Below, piece after piece: positions 36,626 through 44,597 of a stretch of 64,000 nt of DNA. Source of the stretch: JAIOSF01 sp963677755 (GTDB lineage Bacteria; Campylobacterota; Campylobacteria; Campylobacterales; Arcobacteraceae). The position numbers were made by a program, and so were the translations under genes. Below the pieces are notes generated by a model. That model made no database searches, had not been told where the DNA came from, and saw only the letters and a list, made by a program, of their open reading frames with translations. The stretch covers positions 806,001 through 870,000 of the forward strand of contig OY782506.1 in the NCBI GenBank assembly GCA_963677755.1, read 5' to 3'. Position 1 is the first letter of the stretch. Each line of letters opens with the position of its first letter.

Positions 36626-37729
36626 ATGAAACGGTCATTTATAAGACAAATATTAGAATCAATAGACAATGAAACAATCTCATTTGCAGGGGGACTACCT
36701 GATGAGAATCTATTTCCTATTGAAGATTTAGGGAAAGCTAGCCAAGAGGTATTTAAAAATAAGAAACATTTTCAATACACTATAAGTAATGGTATTACAC
36801 CTTTACGAGAAAAAATAGCGAATTTTTATAATGATGAGGGTTTTGAAACAGAGCCTTCAAATATACTTATAACTACAGGGAGTCAACAAGCTTTATTTAT
36901 CATAGCTAAATATTTTCAAAACAAAGATATTTTAATTGAAAAACCATCTTATTTGGGTGCTGTAAATATTTTTGGGATGAATAATTTAGATATGAAACCA
37001 ATATCTTTAGAGTATGATGGGATTAATATAGAAGATTTTAATGCAACATATCCCTCTATGAAATTAGCATATCTTATTCCTGATTTTCAAAACCCAAAAG
37101 GCTCTTTATACTCTCAAACAAAAAGAGATGAGATAGTAAAAACAGTATTAGAACATAAGGGATATATTATAGAAGATGCTCCTTATAGTGAACTCTATTT
37201 TGAACAAAAAGCGAAAAGTATTAGCAGCAATATACCTAATAATAGTTTTCACCTTGGGTCATTTTCAAAAACACTTTCACCTAGTCTTAGAATAGGATGG
37301 GTACGAGCAAATGAAGAGATTATCTCAAAACTTATACAGATAAAAGAGACAATAGATTTACACAGTAGTGGTATCTCTCAATATATTTTGAATGAGTATC
37401 TAAATGATGAAACAAGATATAAAAAACATTTAGAACTTCTAAGATATGAGTATAAAAACAAGATGGAAAATTTTGTAACAACTTTAAAAGCAGAGTTACC
37501 TCAATTTAAATTTGAAAAGCCAAAAGGTGGAATGTTTGTATATGGAAAACTTGAAGGAGTTGATACTAAAGCATTGGTATATGAAGCTTTGAAGAAAAAA
37601 GTTGTGTATGTTCCAGGAGCTGAATTTTATCTAGGAGATGAGGTATGTGACGAGATACGCTTTAATTATACTCACTCAACAAAAGATGAGGTAAAAGTTG
37701 GTCTTCAAAGGTTAAAAAATATTCTATAA
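36626..37729 (+). CDS. PLP-dependent aminotransferase (fold type I, MocR/LysN-like)
   Basis: The start at 36626 (MKRSFIRQILESIDNETISF, 367 residues) has AAGG 7 nt upstream; the earlier ATG adds 12 residues without one. Conserved features are ISFAGGLPDENLFP, ITTGSQQALFII, YLIPDFQNPKG and the PLP-lysine motif HLGSFSKTLSPSLRIGW. The C-terminal KPKGGMFVYGKL and IRFNYTHS support the aminotransferase I/II class that includes 2-aminoadipate and aromatic/branched-chain enzymes. Exact substrate unclear. It is followed by the YitT-like gene after 10 nt. Confidence 0.92.
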   Translation: MKRSFIRQILESIDNETISFAGGLPDENLFPIEDLGKASQEVFKNKKHFQYTISNGITPLREKIANFYNDEGFETEPSNILITTGSQQALFIIAKYFQNKDILIEKPSYLGAVNIFGMNNLDMKPISLEYDGINIEDFNATYPSMKLAYLIPDFQNPKGSLYSQTKRDEIVKTVLEHKGYIIEDAPYSELYFEQKAKSISSNIPNNSFHLGSFSKTLSPSLRIGWVRANEEIISKLIQIKETIDLHSSGISQYILNEYLNDETRYKKHLELLRYEYKNKMENFVTTLKAELPQFKFEKPKGGMFVYGKLEGVDTKALVYEALKKKVVYVPGAEFYLGDEVCDEIRFNYTHSTKDEVKVGLQRLKNIL

Positions 37730-37739
37730 GGAAAAAAGT

Positions 37740-38573
37740 ATGCAAATCATTAAAAATATTTTATTTGTGACTATTGGTTCATTTTTTATAGCATACTCAG
37801 CAGTTGCTTTTTTAAATCCAAATAGTGTTATCACTGGTGGTGGAGTAGGGTTAGCACAACTTTTTTATGCACTTTTTCCAAGTATCACTTTAGGTGCTTG
37901 GATAGCAATTATTAGTATCCCTCTTATAGTTTTGGGGATGAAGTTTTTTGGAAAAAGTTTTGTTGTGAAAACTTTTCTATCTATTGGACTAATCTCTTTT
38001 TTTACAGATTTATTAAAAGAGGTAATACAAATAACTCCTGTGACAGATGAAACTATACTTGCTTCCATATTTGGTGGACTTCTTATAGGGCTTGGAGTAG
38101 GGCTAGTGATGCTTGGACGATCTTCAACAGGAGGTACTACTATCTTAGCAGAAGTTATAGCTTTAAAAACACCCTATAAAACATCGCAAATTATTTTAGT
38201 AATTGATGCTGTTATTATGTTTAGCTCTATTTTTGTTTATGGGGACATTGAAAAAGCATTGTTTAGTGTTATTGGTGTTTATATAACCTCTAGAGTAGTT
38301 GACTTATTGCTTTCTGGAAAACCAGCTCAAAAAGCTGTAAGTATAGTGGCAAATAATGTTGAGGTTTTATCACAACAAATTTTAACCCACTTAGGTGAGC
38401 ATGGAACGATACTCCAAGGGGTTAATCTTAATCAAAAAGATACAAGAACATTAATATTGGTAATTGTGGATATTTCTAAACTACAACTTTTAAGAGAAAT
38501 TATAAATGAGTATGATTCAGAAGCATTTTTGGTTGTACAAGAAGCTTCTGAACTGTATGGGAGAGATTTATAG
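37740..38573 (+). CDS. YitT-family membrane protein (DUF161 + DUF2179)
   Basis: The 277-residue protein has five to six transmembrane helices (~5-185) of the YitT/DUF161 type (SVITGGGVGLAQLFYALFPS, GLGVGLVMLGRSSTGGTTIL). The C-terminal soluble DUF2179 domain (~200-275; KAVSIVANNVEVLSQQILTH, LGEHGTILQGVN) completes the family. Its operon with an aminotransferase under a GyrI-domain AraC regulator suggests an amino-acid or amine export or uptake role, which is inference. Confidence 0.9.
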   Translation: MQIIKNILFVTIGSFFIAYSAVAFLNPNSVITGGGVGLAQLFYALFPSITLGAWIAIISIPLIVLGMKFFGKSFVVKTFLSIGLISFFTDLLKEVIQITPVTDETILASIFGGLLIGLGVGLVMLGRSSTGGTTILAEVIALKTPYKTSQIILVIDAVIMFSSIFVYGDIEKALFSVIGVYITSRVVDLLLSGKPAQKAVSIVANNVEVLSQQILTHLGEHGTILQGVNLNQKDTRTLILVIVDISKLQLLREIINEYDSEAFLVVQEASELYGRDL

Positions 38574-38752
38574 CTTTTTAAGAGAATAGTTTTTGTACAT
38601 ATTTTAATTATTTTTATTTTTGTATTTTACCTAATTGTATATTTTTTATATAAAAAACGATAGTTAATCTTGTTATTTTTCTATATACTGTTGTTTAGTT
38701 TTAAAAAAATGGTTTAGTAGTAAAATAAAATAATGGTAAATGTGGAAAAATA

Positions 38753-39952
38753 ATGTTAGATAGATTAATAAATGAAGATAAAATAGAGATACACTTTCAA
38801 CCTATAATATCAATGAAAGAAAATAGGATATTTGCATTTGAAGCACTCACTCGTGCGTATGATGAAAATAATGATTTTATATCTCCTCTTTTTCTTTTTG
38901 AACAAGCAGGCAAAGAGAATCGATCTCTTGAATTAGATGATTATACAAGAAAGTTAGCTTTAGCAAAGTTTGAAGAGTACTTCAAAAAAGATAAGAATAT
39001 GTTGCTTTTTTTAAATTTTGAAGCTTCAATGATAGATGATGAGGTTGGGTCCACTTTTTTAGATAATGTAAATAGGTATAATATCCCTTATAAAAATATT
39101 ATTATTGAGATAAAAGAGGATAAGATAAAGGATAACTACTCTCTAAAAAAATTTGTAACAAAATATCGAAAACTTGGTTTCTTAATAGGGGTAGATGATT
39201 TTGGTACAGGATATTCAAGTTTTGATAGACTCTCTTTAATACAGCCAGACATTGTAAAGCTAGATAGGTCTTTAATCTATAATATTCATGAAAATTATAT
39301 AAATTCAGAGATTCTTACTTCAATATCAAATATGTGTCATAAAATAGGTGCAGTTGTTTTAGCTGAAGGTGTAGAAGAAAAAGATGAAGTGCTCTCTTGT
39401 ATGATAAAAGATATAGATGTTTATCAAGGCTTTTTCTTTTCAAAAGCTCAAAATAGTGTTGATAATACTATTAATAGTGGTATTTTAAAAAAGATTGAAA
39501 AGACACATAAAGAGTATCAATTATTATTAAAAGATTATTATGAAAAAGAGAAAAAACTTCTCAATAGATCAAAAAAAATTATCAAAAAAACTTTAGAAAT
39601 TTTACAGAAAGATAGTAAAAATTATCGCAAAAATATAACAAAGATTATTCACAATGATAATCATATTGAAGCAATCTATTTTCTTGATTTAAAAACAGGA
39701 TTACAAATTGGAGATACTATGGTTGAAGATGTAAATAAAAGATTATTATATAGTGCAACAAATGATGGACATGATCATAGTTTTAAAGAGTATTACTTAT
39801 ATACTAAAGATTCTAAAAATAAAGAGTATTTAACAGATAAATATATATCAAAAGCTACTGGAAATATGTGTAATACTTATTGTTTAAAGATAAATTTACA
39901 AGAGGTAGATTGTATTTTATGCTGTGACTTAGTTGATGAAAAAAATGGATAA
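38753..39952 (+). CDS. EAL-domain c-di-GMP phosphodiesterase with C-terminal sensor-like domain
   Basis: The 399-residue protein starts with an EAL domain (~1-240). Catalytic residues are present: FEALTR, the Asn of LNFEAS, the Glu of IIIEIKED, VDDFGTGYSS, the Lys of IVKLDRSL, the Glu of LAEGVEE and the Gln of VYQGFFFSKA. Enzyme activity is therefore likely. After a coiled coil (~250-295) a Cache/PAS-like C-terminal domain follows (IEAIYFLDLKTGLQIGDTMV), ending in a CNTYCLKI...CILCCDL Cys-rich segment that might bind metal or sense redox. No membrane helix. Confidence 0.92.
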   Translation: MLDRLINEDKIEIHFQPIISMKENRIFAFEALTRAYDENNDFISPLFLFEQAGKENRSLELDDYTRKLALAKFEEYFKKDKNMLLFLNFEASMIDDEVGSTFLDNVNRYNIPYKNIIIEIKEDKIKDNYSLKKFVTKYRKLGFLIGVDDFGTGYSSFDRLSLIQPDIVKLDRSLIYNIHENYINSEILTSISNMCHKIGAVVLAEGVEEKDEVLSCMIKDIDVYQGFFFSKAQNSVDNTINSGILKKIEKTHKEYQLLLKDYYEKEKKLLNRSKKIIKKTLEILQKDSKNYRKNITKIIHNDNHIEAIYFLDLKTGLQIGDTMVEDVNKRLLYSATNDGHDHSFKEYYLYTKDSKNKEYLTDKYISKATGNMCNTYCLKINLQEVDCILCCDLVDEKNG

Positions 39953-39977
39953 TAATAAAATATTATCTACTACTATA

Positions 39978-40166
39978 CTATGCGAGTTTTATCTCTTTAA
40001 GCATCACTGTTAAGTCATTGTTTAAACTATTGATTTTAGCAATGATTTCACTTCTTTGTTTCTCTTCTAGTTTAAATCTAGTATCAATGAATTCATAAAT
40101 TTTAAATGTATCTGTAAATATTTCACTCATTAAGTCTTGTTTGATTTTATCTTCTATTTTTCCCAT
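39978..40166 (-). CDS. Small helical protein, 62 residues
   Basis: A charged, coiled-coil-like 62-residue protein (KIEDKIKQDLMSEIFTDTFK, LEEKQRSEIIAKINSLNNDL). AGGAT precedes the ATG. Not recognised. It sits convergent to the EAL gene and 57 nt downstream of the patatin gene on the same strand. A 16-bp palindrome (40178-40193) lies just upstream but is pure AT at its centre and may be only promoter DNA. Confidence 0.6.
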   Translation of the reverse strand: MGKIEDKIKQDLMSEIFTDTFKIYEFIDTRFKLEEKQRSEIIAKINSLNNDLTVMLKEIKLA

Positions 40167-40223
40167 AGAGTTCTATCCTATATAATTATATAGAAATAGG
40201 TATGCAATATTTATACCTCTAGG

Positions 40224-41123
40224 TTATAATAACTTCTTTTGTAACTCTTCAATCATCTCTTTGGTAGCTTTATACCCAGCTTCAATTGATTGTTCTTTTG
40301 AATCAAAATTACTAAAACTTTTTGGTTCAAAATCAGGTCTAATAATAAAGTCAGCTTCTTTTTGCTCCTTTTTACTTATTTCACAACTTTGTAAACGAAG
40401 TGTTGCCATAGCAATATTGAGCATCTCTTCTTTTGGTTTGTTTTTTTTACCACAATAGATGTCAACACCTACAACAATATCAGCACCCATTGCTTTTGTA
40501 AATCTTATAGGGATTAAAGATAAAATACCACCATCAATATAAATGTTTCCATTTGAATTAATGGGAACAAAAGCAACCGGTACAGTTGATGATGTTTGAA
40601 CTGCTTTTCCCATATCTCCACTTGTTATAAGAAGAGGTTTCCCCTGTGTTAAATCTGTAACTGCAATCCCTAGCTTTATAGGAGTATTTTCTATACTTAT
40701 ATTATTGGTATGCTGTTGTATCCAATTTGAGAGTTTTTTACCACCTATAAGCCCACCATTTGAAAATATATTTATATCTGCTAAATCTTTTTCTTGAAGG
40801 GATGTTACAATTTTTTCAATCTCTTTATAGTTTAAACCAGAAGCGTATAAAGAAGCAGCAATAGAACCAGCTGAAGTTCCTGTAACAATATCTGGTCTTA
40901 TCCCAGCTTCTTCTAAAGCTTTGATAACTCCTAAGTGCATAAAACCTCTAACACCTCCACCACCAAAAGCTATACCTAGTGTTTTATTCTTTGATATTTT
41001 TACTTTTTTTATCTTTTCTAGAGGAGTTGCCTCAAGATTATCGTATTGATTTTTTGAGGCATAATGATTAACTACAAAGAGTATAGCAATAATTATAACT
41101 AGTGATAAAAGAAGTTTTTTCAT
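40224..41123 (-). CDS. Patatin-like phospholipase (RssA-like)
   Basis: The 299-residue protein has an N-terminal hydrophobic helix (~4-22) that may anchor it or serve as signal peptide. The patatin domain shows the oxyanion-hole motif GGGGVRGFMHLGVIKAL, the nucleophile elbow GTSAGS and the catalytic-dyad DGG (YIDGGILSLIP). It probably hydrolyses membrane lipids at the inner membrane. The C-terminal ~80 residues are charged and helical. Confidence 0.92.
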   Translation of the reverse strand: MKKLLLSLVIIIAILFVVNHYASKNQYDNLEATPLEKIKKVKISKNKTLGIAFGGGGVRGFMHLGVIKALEEAGIRPDIVTGTSAGSIAASLYASGLNYKEIEKIVTSLQEKDLADINIFSNGGLIGGKKLSNWIQQHTNNISIENTPIKLGIAVTDLTQGKPLLITSGDMGKAVQTSSTVPVAFVPINSNGNIYIDGGILSLIPIRFTKAMGADIVVGVDIYCGKKNKPKEEMLNIAMATLRLQSCEISKKEQKEADFIIRPDFEPKSFSNFDSKEQSIEAGYKATKEMIEELQKKLL

Positions 41124-41202
41124 GCTTATTTAAGCCTTTTTAAGTGTATTTTATCAAAAGATTTCATATCAAGCAAGGATTCTTTTGTAACCATACTGTA
41201 GC

Positions 41203-42084
41203 TTATAGCTTATGAGACTGATTTTCTTCTAAAATAGCACTTTGTGTTATACTTTTATAGAAGTATGCTAATCCTATAAACATAATTGTTGTACCAAATA
41301 ACAAATAAAAAGCAGAATCCATATTGGTATAATCATCTAAAGTAATTTTGAAAACAACCATTAAAGTCTCAATTGATAAAGCAATAATAATTGAGATTAA
41401 AAATTTCCCTAAAACCTTATATTGCCTATCATTTGCATGACTAAATGAGTGAAAAATAACTTCATGTTCAAATATTTGTTTTGCCAAATCGAAAATAGCA
41501 ATACCTAAAGTGACTGATATAATTGCCTTAAATGTGGTCTCGAAGAAATCAAAACCAAGAGGATTGGTTGTCATTGCAATAAAAGTATATCCCCCATGAC
41601 CAATGAGAACTATGGCTATAAGACCTAACATAAAAGAACCAAAAACATATACCATTCTTTTTAATCTGTCGTAAGTAGTATTGTAGTCAATAAGTTTTAA
41701 CTCTTCAAGTAAAAATATCAAATCAAAATCAAAAATGTAGTATTTGTCACCTTTTTTTTTGACAACTGACAAACTAGCTTTCCCTGTTTTGTAGTGTATA
41801 TATGGATTTGAAATATAGATATTGTCATCATTTAAATTCAATCTCATAAAATAGTGACTTTTATCACTATTTAAATTCATCTCATCATTGTCTTTTCTAC
41901 ACATTACAGGGCTACTTTGTTTATAGTCTTCATCTACACTATAAAGTAGTTGAATATATCTATTGTTATCTAAAATATATTTAGAGCTTTTGATATAGTC
42001 ATCTGGCAATGTCTTTATAACAATTGAGATAAAATTATCAACATTTATTTTGTGCTTTTTGTATATGTTTATCACTTCTCTCAT
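41203..42084 (-). CDS. Four-helix membrane protein with Cache/PAS-like N-terminal domain
   Basis: The 293-residue protein has a soluble N-terminal domain (~10-130) with Cache-like strands (YIQLLYSVDEDYKQSSPVMC, NIYISNPYIHYKTGKASLSV). Four transmembrane helices follow (~145-168, 185-205, 225-245, 255-275). A strong AAAGGAG site precedes the ATG. I do not recognise a named family, though similar 'general' membrane proteins occur in Campylobacterota. The lack of a first helix before the Cache-like domain implies that this domain is cytoplasmic, which is unusual. Confidence 0.72.
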   Translation of the reverse strand: MREVINIYKKHKINVDNFISIVIKTLPDDYIKSSKYILDNNRYIQLLYSVDEDYKQSSPVMCRKDNDEMNLNSDKSHYFMRLNLNDDNIYISNPYIHYKTGKASLSVVKKKGDKYYIFDFDLIFLLEELKLIDYNTTYDRLKRMVYVFGSFMLGLIAIVLIGHGGYTFIAMTTNPLGFDFFETTFKAIISVTLGIAIFDLAKQIFEHEVIFHSFSHANDRQYKVLGKFLISIIIALSIETLMVVFKITLDDYTNMDSAFYLLFGTTIMFIGLAYFYKSITQSAILEENQSHKL

Positions 42085-42187
42085 GGTATCTCCTTTGTAA
42101 AGTTATAACTAGAAGATACAGAAGAAAATTAAATAAGACTTAAATTATCTTATTTAGTTTTCTTCTCTTATTTATGAAGAGATATAT

Positions 42188-42631
42188 TCAAAGTAGTTTA
42201 CGATAAGTAATCATATGAGAAGATTGAAAATCAAGATTTTGGTAAAATCTATGTGCTTTATGATTATCACTGTCTGTTAAAAGTGTAACTCTTTGAATTT
42301 GTTTTTTATCTAAAGATTTTAAAACATATTTTAAAAGTTTTGTTCCAAGAGATTTTCCTCTTTGTTTTGGAACAATAATCATATCTTCTAAAATAGCAAC
42401 TTTTGCCCCAAGTGCAGTGCTCATAGTATAAAGAATATTAACAGAACCAACAATTTTCTTATTTTTGATAAGAACAAAAATCTCACCTATGTTCTTATTT
42501 TTGATAATTCTTTTTAGAGCTTTTGTATGTACTTTTTTATTAAAATTAAATTCAACTTCTTGGGTAAAAAGATGATATAACAATTTTGTAATATCTTTTA
42601 TATCTTCTTGGTTCGCTTTTCGTATGGTCAT
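42188..42631 (-). CDS. GNAT-family N-acetyltransferase
   Basis: The 147-residue protein has the GNAT fold. The acetyl-CoA motif A is visible (LEDMIIVPKQRGKSLGTKLL), together with a C-terminal DSDNHKAHRFYQNLDF segment. Substrate cannot be told. It is the last gene of the sigma-54-led operon (Tpx-like, hemerythrin, ankyrin, GNAT), 3 nt after the ankyrin gene. Confidence 0.88.
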   Translation of the reverse strand: MTIRKANQEDIKDITKLLYHLFTQEVEFNFNKKVHTKALKRIIKNKNIGEIFVLIKNKKIVGSVNILYTMSTALGAKVAILEDMIIVPKQRGKSLGTKLLKYVLKSLDKKQIQRVTLLTDSDNHKAHRFYQNLDFQSSHMITYRKLL

Positions 42632-42634
42632 GAA

Positions 42635-43066
42635 CTATTTTAATAGTTTAAAAATTGTAGGAGTAACAGCTAAATCAATAGCTTTAAAGTCGTCAAGATT
42701 TTTTAACTCTTTATTGGCACCAGCTTCAAGAAGGAGTTTTACCATATCTTCTTTTCCTGCACTTGCACTATACATTAATGCAGTAACTCCATTGTCATTC
42801 ATTTTATCTAAATTTATTCCTGCGTTTACTAGTAGTTCTACACATTTGTAATCTTGTCCAAAACAAGCATTCCAAAGGGCTGTATTTCCATCTACATTTT
42901 CAATCTCTAGTTGAGGGTTTGTATCAAGTATCTCTTTTGCTATATCACTTCTAGCTTCTCGAACTGCTTTCATTAAAGCACTATTTCCATGAAGTCCAAC
43001 TTTATTAATATCATCTTTATCGTAGTTATTTTCTTGTAACCATTGTAGGGTTGTAGTACTAAACAT
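42635..43066 (-). CDS. Ankyrin-repeat protein
   Basis: The 143-residue cytoplasmic protein is made of about four ankyrin repeats (GNSALMKAVREARSDIAKEI, GNTALWNACFGQDYKCVELL, GVTALMYSASAGKEDMVKLL). It overlaps the hemerythrin gene by 8 nt. Ankyrin proteins in bacteria often chaperone or activate a partner enzyme, such as catalase in the AnkB case; the partner here may be encoded in the same operon. Confidence 0.9.
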   Translation of the reverse strand: MFSTTTLQWLQENNYDKDDINKVGLHGNSALMKAVREARSDIAKEILDTNPQLEIENVDGNTALWNACFGQDYKCVELLVNAGINLDKMNDNGVTALMYSASAGKEDMVKLLLEAGANKELKNLDDFKAIDLAVTPTIFKLLK

Positions 43067-43469
43067 TTTGTTCCTTTTGTGTTGGATTATTTTTTAAATG
43101 ATGTGCTAGATCACTATCCATACTAATAAGATGTAAGTCAAACCAACTAGGTACTTTTTCTTTGTAGTAAGCTTTTAGCATATTAATACCAAATCTATTT
43201 TGAGATAAATTAATAAAATAGTTCATCTCGGCAAGTACTTTTTGATGTTCATCTTTATGTTCTTTTGAAGTTTTATATGCAGATTCATCCATTAGCTTTT
43301 CTTCTGTAGCAAAGTGTATTTTAGAATGTTCATAGAGTTTCGTTAACTGTGTTCTATAACTATTTTCATCGTTTATATCAACATTATTGTAAATATCCAA
43401 AAACTCTTTATGGAGAGTGTCTATATCATTGTTGTGTAATAGATGTTTTTCATTTTCAAAATTTTTCAT
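43059..43469 (-). CDS. Bacteriohemerythrin-like O2-binding protein
   Basis: The 136-residue four-helix protein has the hemerythrin iron-ligand pattern: an early His (DTLHKEFLDIY), HFATEEKLMDE, HKDEHQKVL, DLHLISMDSDLAHHL. These supply the expected His, Glu and Asp ligands for a di-iron centre. Such proteins bind O2 reversibly and may deliver or scavenge it. It lies in the operon controlled by a consensus sigma-54 promoter next to nif genes, which supports an O2-buffering role near nitrogenase. Confidence 0.85.
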   Translation of the reverse strand: MKNFENEKHLLHNNDIDTLHKEFLDIYNNVDINDENSYRTQLTKLYEHSKIHFATEEKLMDESAYKTSKEHKDEHQKVLAEMNYFINLSQNRFGINMLKAYYKEKVPSWFDLHLISMDSDLAHHLKNNPTQKEQNV

Positions 43470-43475
43470 ATATAT

Positions 43476-43973
43476 TTACACACCCATCCAGTTTTCATGG
43501 GTATGTCCTTTTTTCTTAAATTTAATAGCTTCATCTAACGCAGTATCAAAATTTTTTAAATCAAACTCATTTGTTAGGTTAGAAACAATCTCTTTATACA
43601 CAATTTCCCCATCTTTATTGATTATGAATATTGATTTTGCACAGAGAGTATCATCTATATTTACACCCATTTTTAAACTATAGTTTTTAAAATCACTAGA
43701 TGTTTCAATATTATCAACTTGTTTTGTTAAAGTTTCTGCACTTACTATATAAATTAAAGACTTAGAATTATATTTTGTTAAAACTGATTCAAGTTTGTCT
43801 GTGAAACTTTTTTCATTTGGTATAGAGATAAGTACTTGTACTTTATCTGCCATCATCCCAATAACTTTTGTTTCTCCATTATCCATTTTTACTCTCATAG
43901 CTGGTGCTTCACTTCCAACGACTCTCTCTTTTTTTTGTAAAACAACTTTTTTATTATCTATTTCTATTTCCAA
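43476..43973 (-). CDS. Thiol peroxidase-like protein lacking the peroxidatic Cys
   Basis: The 165-residue protein has the Tpx/peroxiredoxin layout (VVLQKKERVVGSEAPAMRVK, FIINKDGEIVYKEIVSNLTN, DLKNFDTALDEAIKF). At the active-site position, where Tpx has T-x-V-C, the sequence is ISIPNEKSFTDKL with no Cys. The only Cys (DDTLCAKSIFI) stands near the resolving-Cys region. Peroxidase activity is therefore doubtful; a redox sensor, chaperone or binding role is possible. The TTG start has AAAGG 7 nt upstream. It is the first gene after the sigma-54 promoter. Confidence 0.8.
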   Translation of the reverse strand: MEIEIDNKKVVLQKKERVVGSEAPAMRVKMDNGETKVIGMMADKVQVLISIPNEKSFTDKLESVLTKYNSKSLIYIVSAETLTKQVDNIETSSDFKNYSLKMGVNIDDTLCAKSIFIINKDGEIVYKEIVSNLTNEFDLKNFDTALDEAIKFKKKGHTHENWMGV

Positions 43974-44008
43974 ACTATTGCCTTTATCTGTTTTATTGAT
44001 AGTATCTA

Positions 44009-44024
44009 TGCAATATATGTACCA
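44009..44024 (-). promoter_or_regulatory. Consensus sigma-54 promoter for the Tpx-like/hemerythrin operon
   Basis: On the minus strand TGGTACATATATTGCA matches the sigma-54 consensus TGGYACRNNNNTTGCW at every defined base, with exact -24 GG / -12 GC spacing. Transcription would begin near 43998, leaving a ~25-nt leader with an AAAGG site and the TTG start at 43973. This is typical of NifA-type or other enhancer-dependent control. Confidence 0.85.
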
Positions 44025-44055
44025 ATGGAATAGATTTTGTATATATTAAAAACAT

Positions 44056-44123
44056 AAATGAGTATATTGGCAAACAAATCCGCAGTTACCATATACTAAA
44101 ACTAAACTTCAATATACTCATTT
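44056..44123. promoter_or_regulatory. 14-bp inverted repeat between the divergent Tpx-like and ferredoxin genes
   Basis: Perfect arms AAATGAGTATATTG (44056-44069) and CAATATACTCATTT (44110-44123) are separated by 40 bp. The pair lies ~35 bp upstream of the sigma-54 site on one side and ~90 bp upstream of the ferredoxin ATG on the other. It could be a two-site operator for a divergent-promoter regulator. As RNA hairpin it would need a transcript starting left of 44056. The rest of 43974-44209 contains only the promoter and AT-rich DNA. Confidence 0.55.
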
Positions 44124-44209
44124 TGTAAAACAATAGATAAATCTTAAAATTAATATGAAATATTATTGGTTTTTAGATTTATCTAAAATTAAAAAAACAG
44201 GAGAAAATT

Positions 44210-44596
44210 ATGGCAGTATTAATAACAGACGAGTGTATAAATTGTGAGGCATGTGCAGGTGAGTGTCCTGTTGCAGCGATATTAGAGGATACAAATGAAA
44301 AAAATCCTTATGATGAGAAGTTTTATGTAAAACCAGAATCATGTGTTGAGTGTGTAAATCATGCAGATGAACCAAGATGTGTAGAAGCCTGTCCAACAGA
44401 AGGTGCAATTGTATGGGATATGCCATATACAGCTGATTTTAATGAATACTACAAAGAGAGAAATGAAGAGGGTGTTTATAAAATTAGAGAGCACAAGAAA
44501 AAAGGTCTTATGCTTCCAGAGATAAAAGCACAACCATTTATGGAAGAGATAGCTATGAGTGATAGAGAATCTCATGCAACTATAGGTCAATGGTAA
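44210..44596 (+). CDS. 2[4Fe-4S] ferredoxin with long C-terminal extension (first of tandem pair)
   Basis: The 128-residue protein has two cluster motifs: C-x2-C-x2-C-x3-CP at residues 9-20 and C-x2-C-x8-C-x3-CP (CVECVNHADEPRCVEACP) near 47-64. The widened second motif is that of the FdxN/Alvin type. A long tail of ~60 residues follows (WDMPYTADFNEYYKERNEEG), unlike the short clostridial form. AGGAGA precedes the ATG. It is followed after 1 nt by a paralogue. It may carry electrons to nitrogenase or to NifB. Confidence 0.92.
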   Translation: MAVLITDECINCEACAGECPVAAILEDTNEKNPYDEKFYVKPESCVECVNHADEPRCVEACPTEGAIVWDMPYTADFNEYYKERNEEGVYKIREHKKKGLMLPEIKAQPFMEEIAMSDRESHATIGQW

Positions 44597-44597
44597 A

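Noticed and set aside
37740..38573. YitT-like protein as an assigned amino-acid exporter
   Set aside because: The family fit is good but no sequence feature gives a substrate; only context with the aminotransferase suggests it.
40178..40193. 16-bp palindrome CTATATAATTATATAG upstream of the 62-residue gene
   Set aside because: It is almost pure A+T, contains a -10-like TATAAT and is expected by chance at this base composition.
44068..44084. Sigma-54-like TTGGCAAACAAATCCGC upstream of the ferredoxins
   Set aside because: The GG and GC are 13 bp apart (11 bases between) rather than 12, and sigma-54 tolerates little spacing change. It also runs into the left arm of the inverted repeat.
44208..44590. 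His/Leu-rich open frames opposite the ferredoxins
   Set aside because: They mirror the Cys/Glu-rich ferredoxin codons; nothing supports expression.
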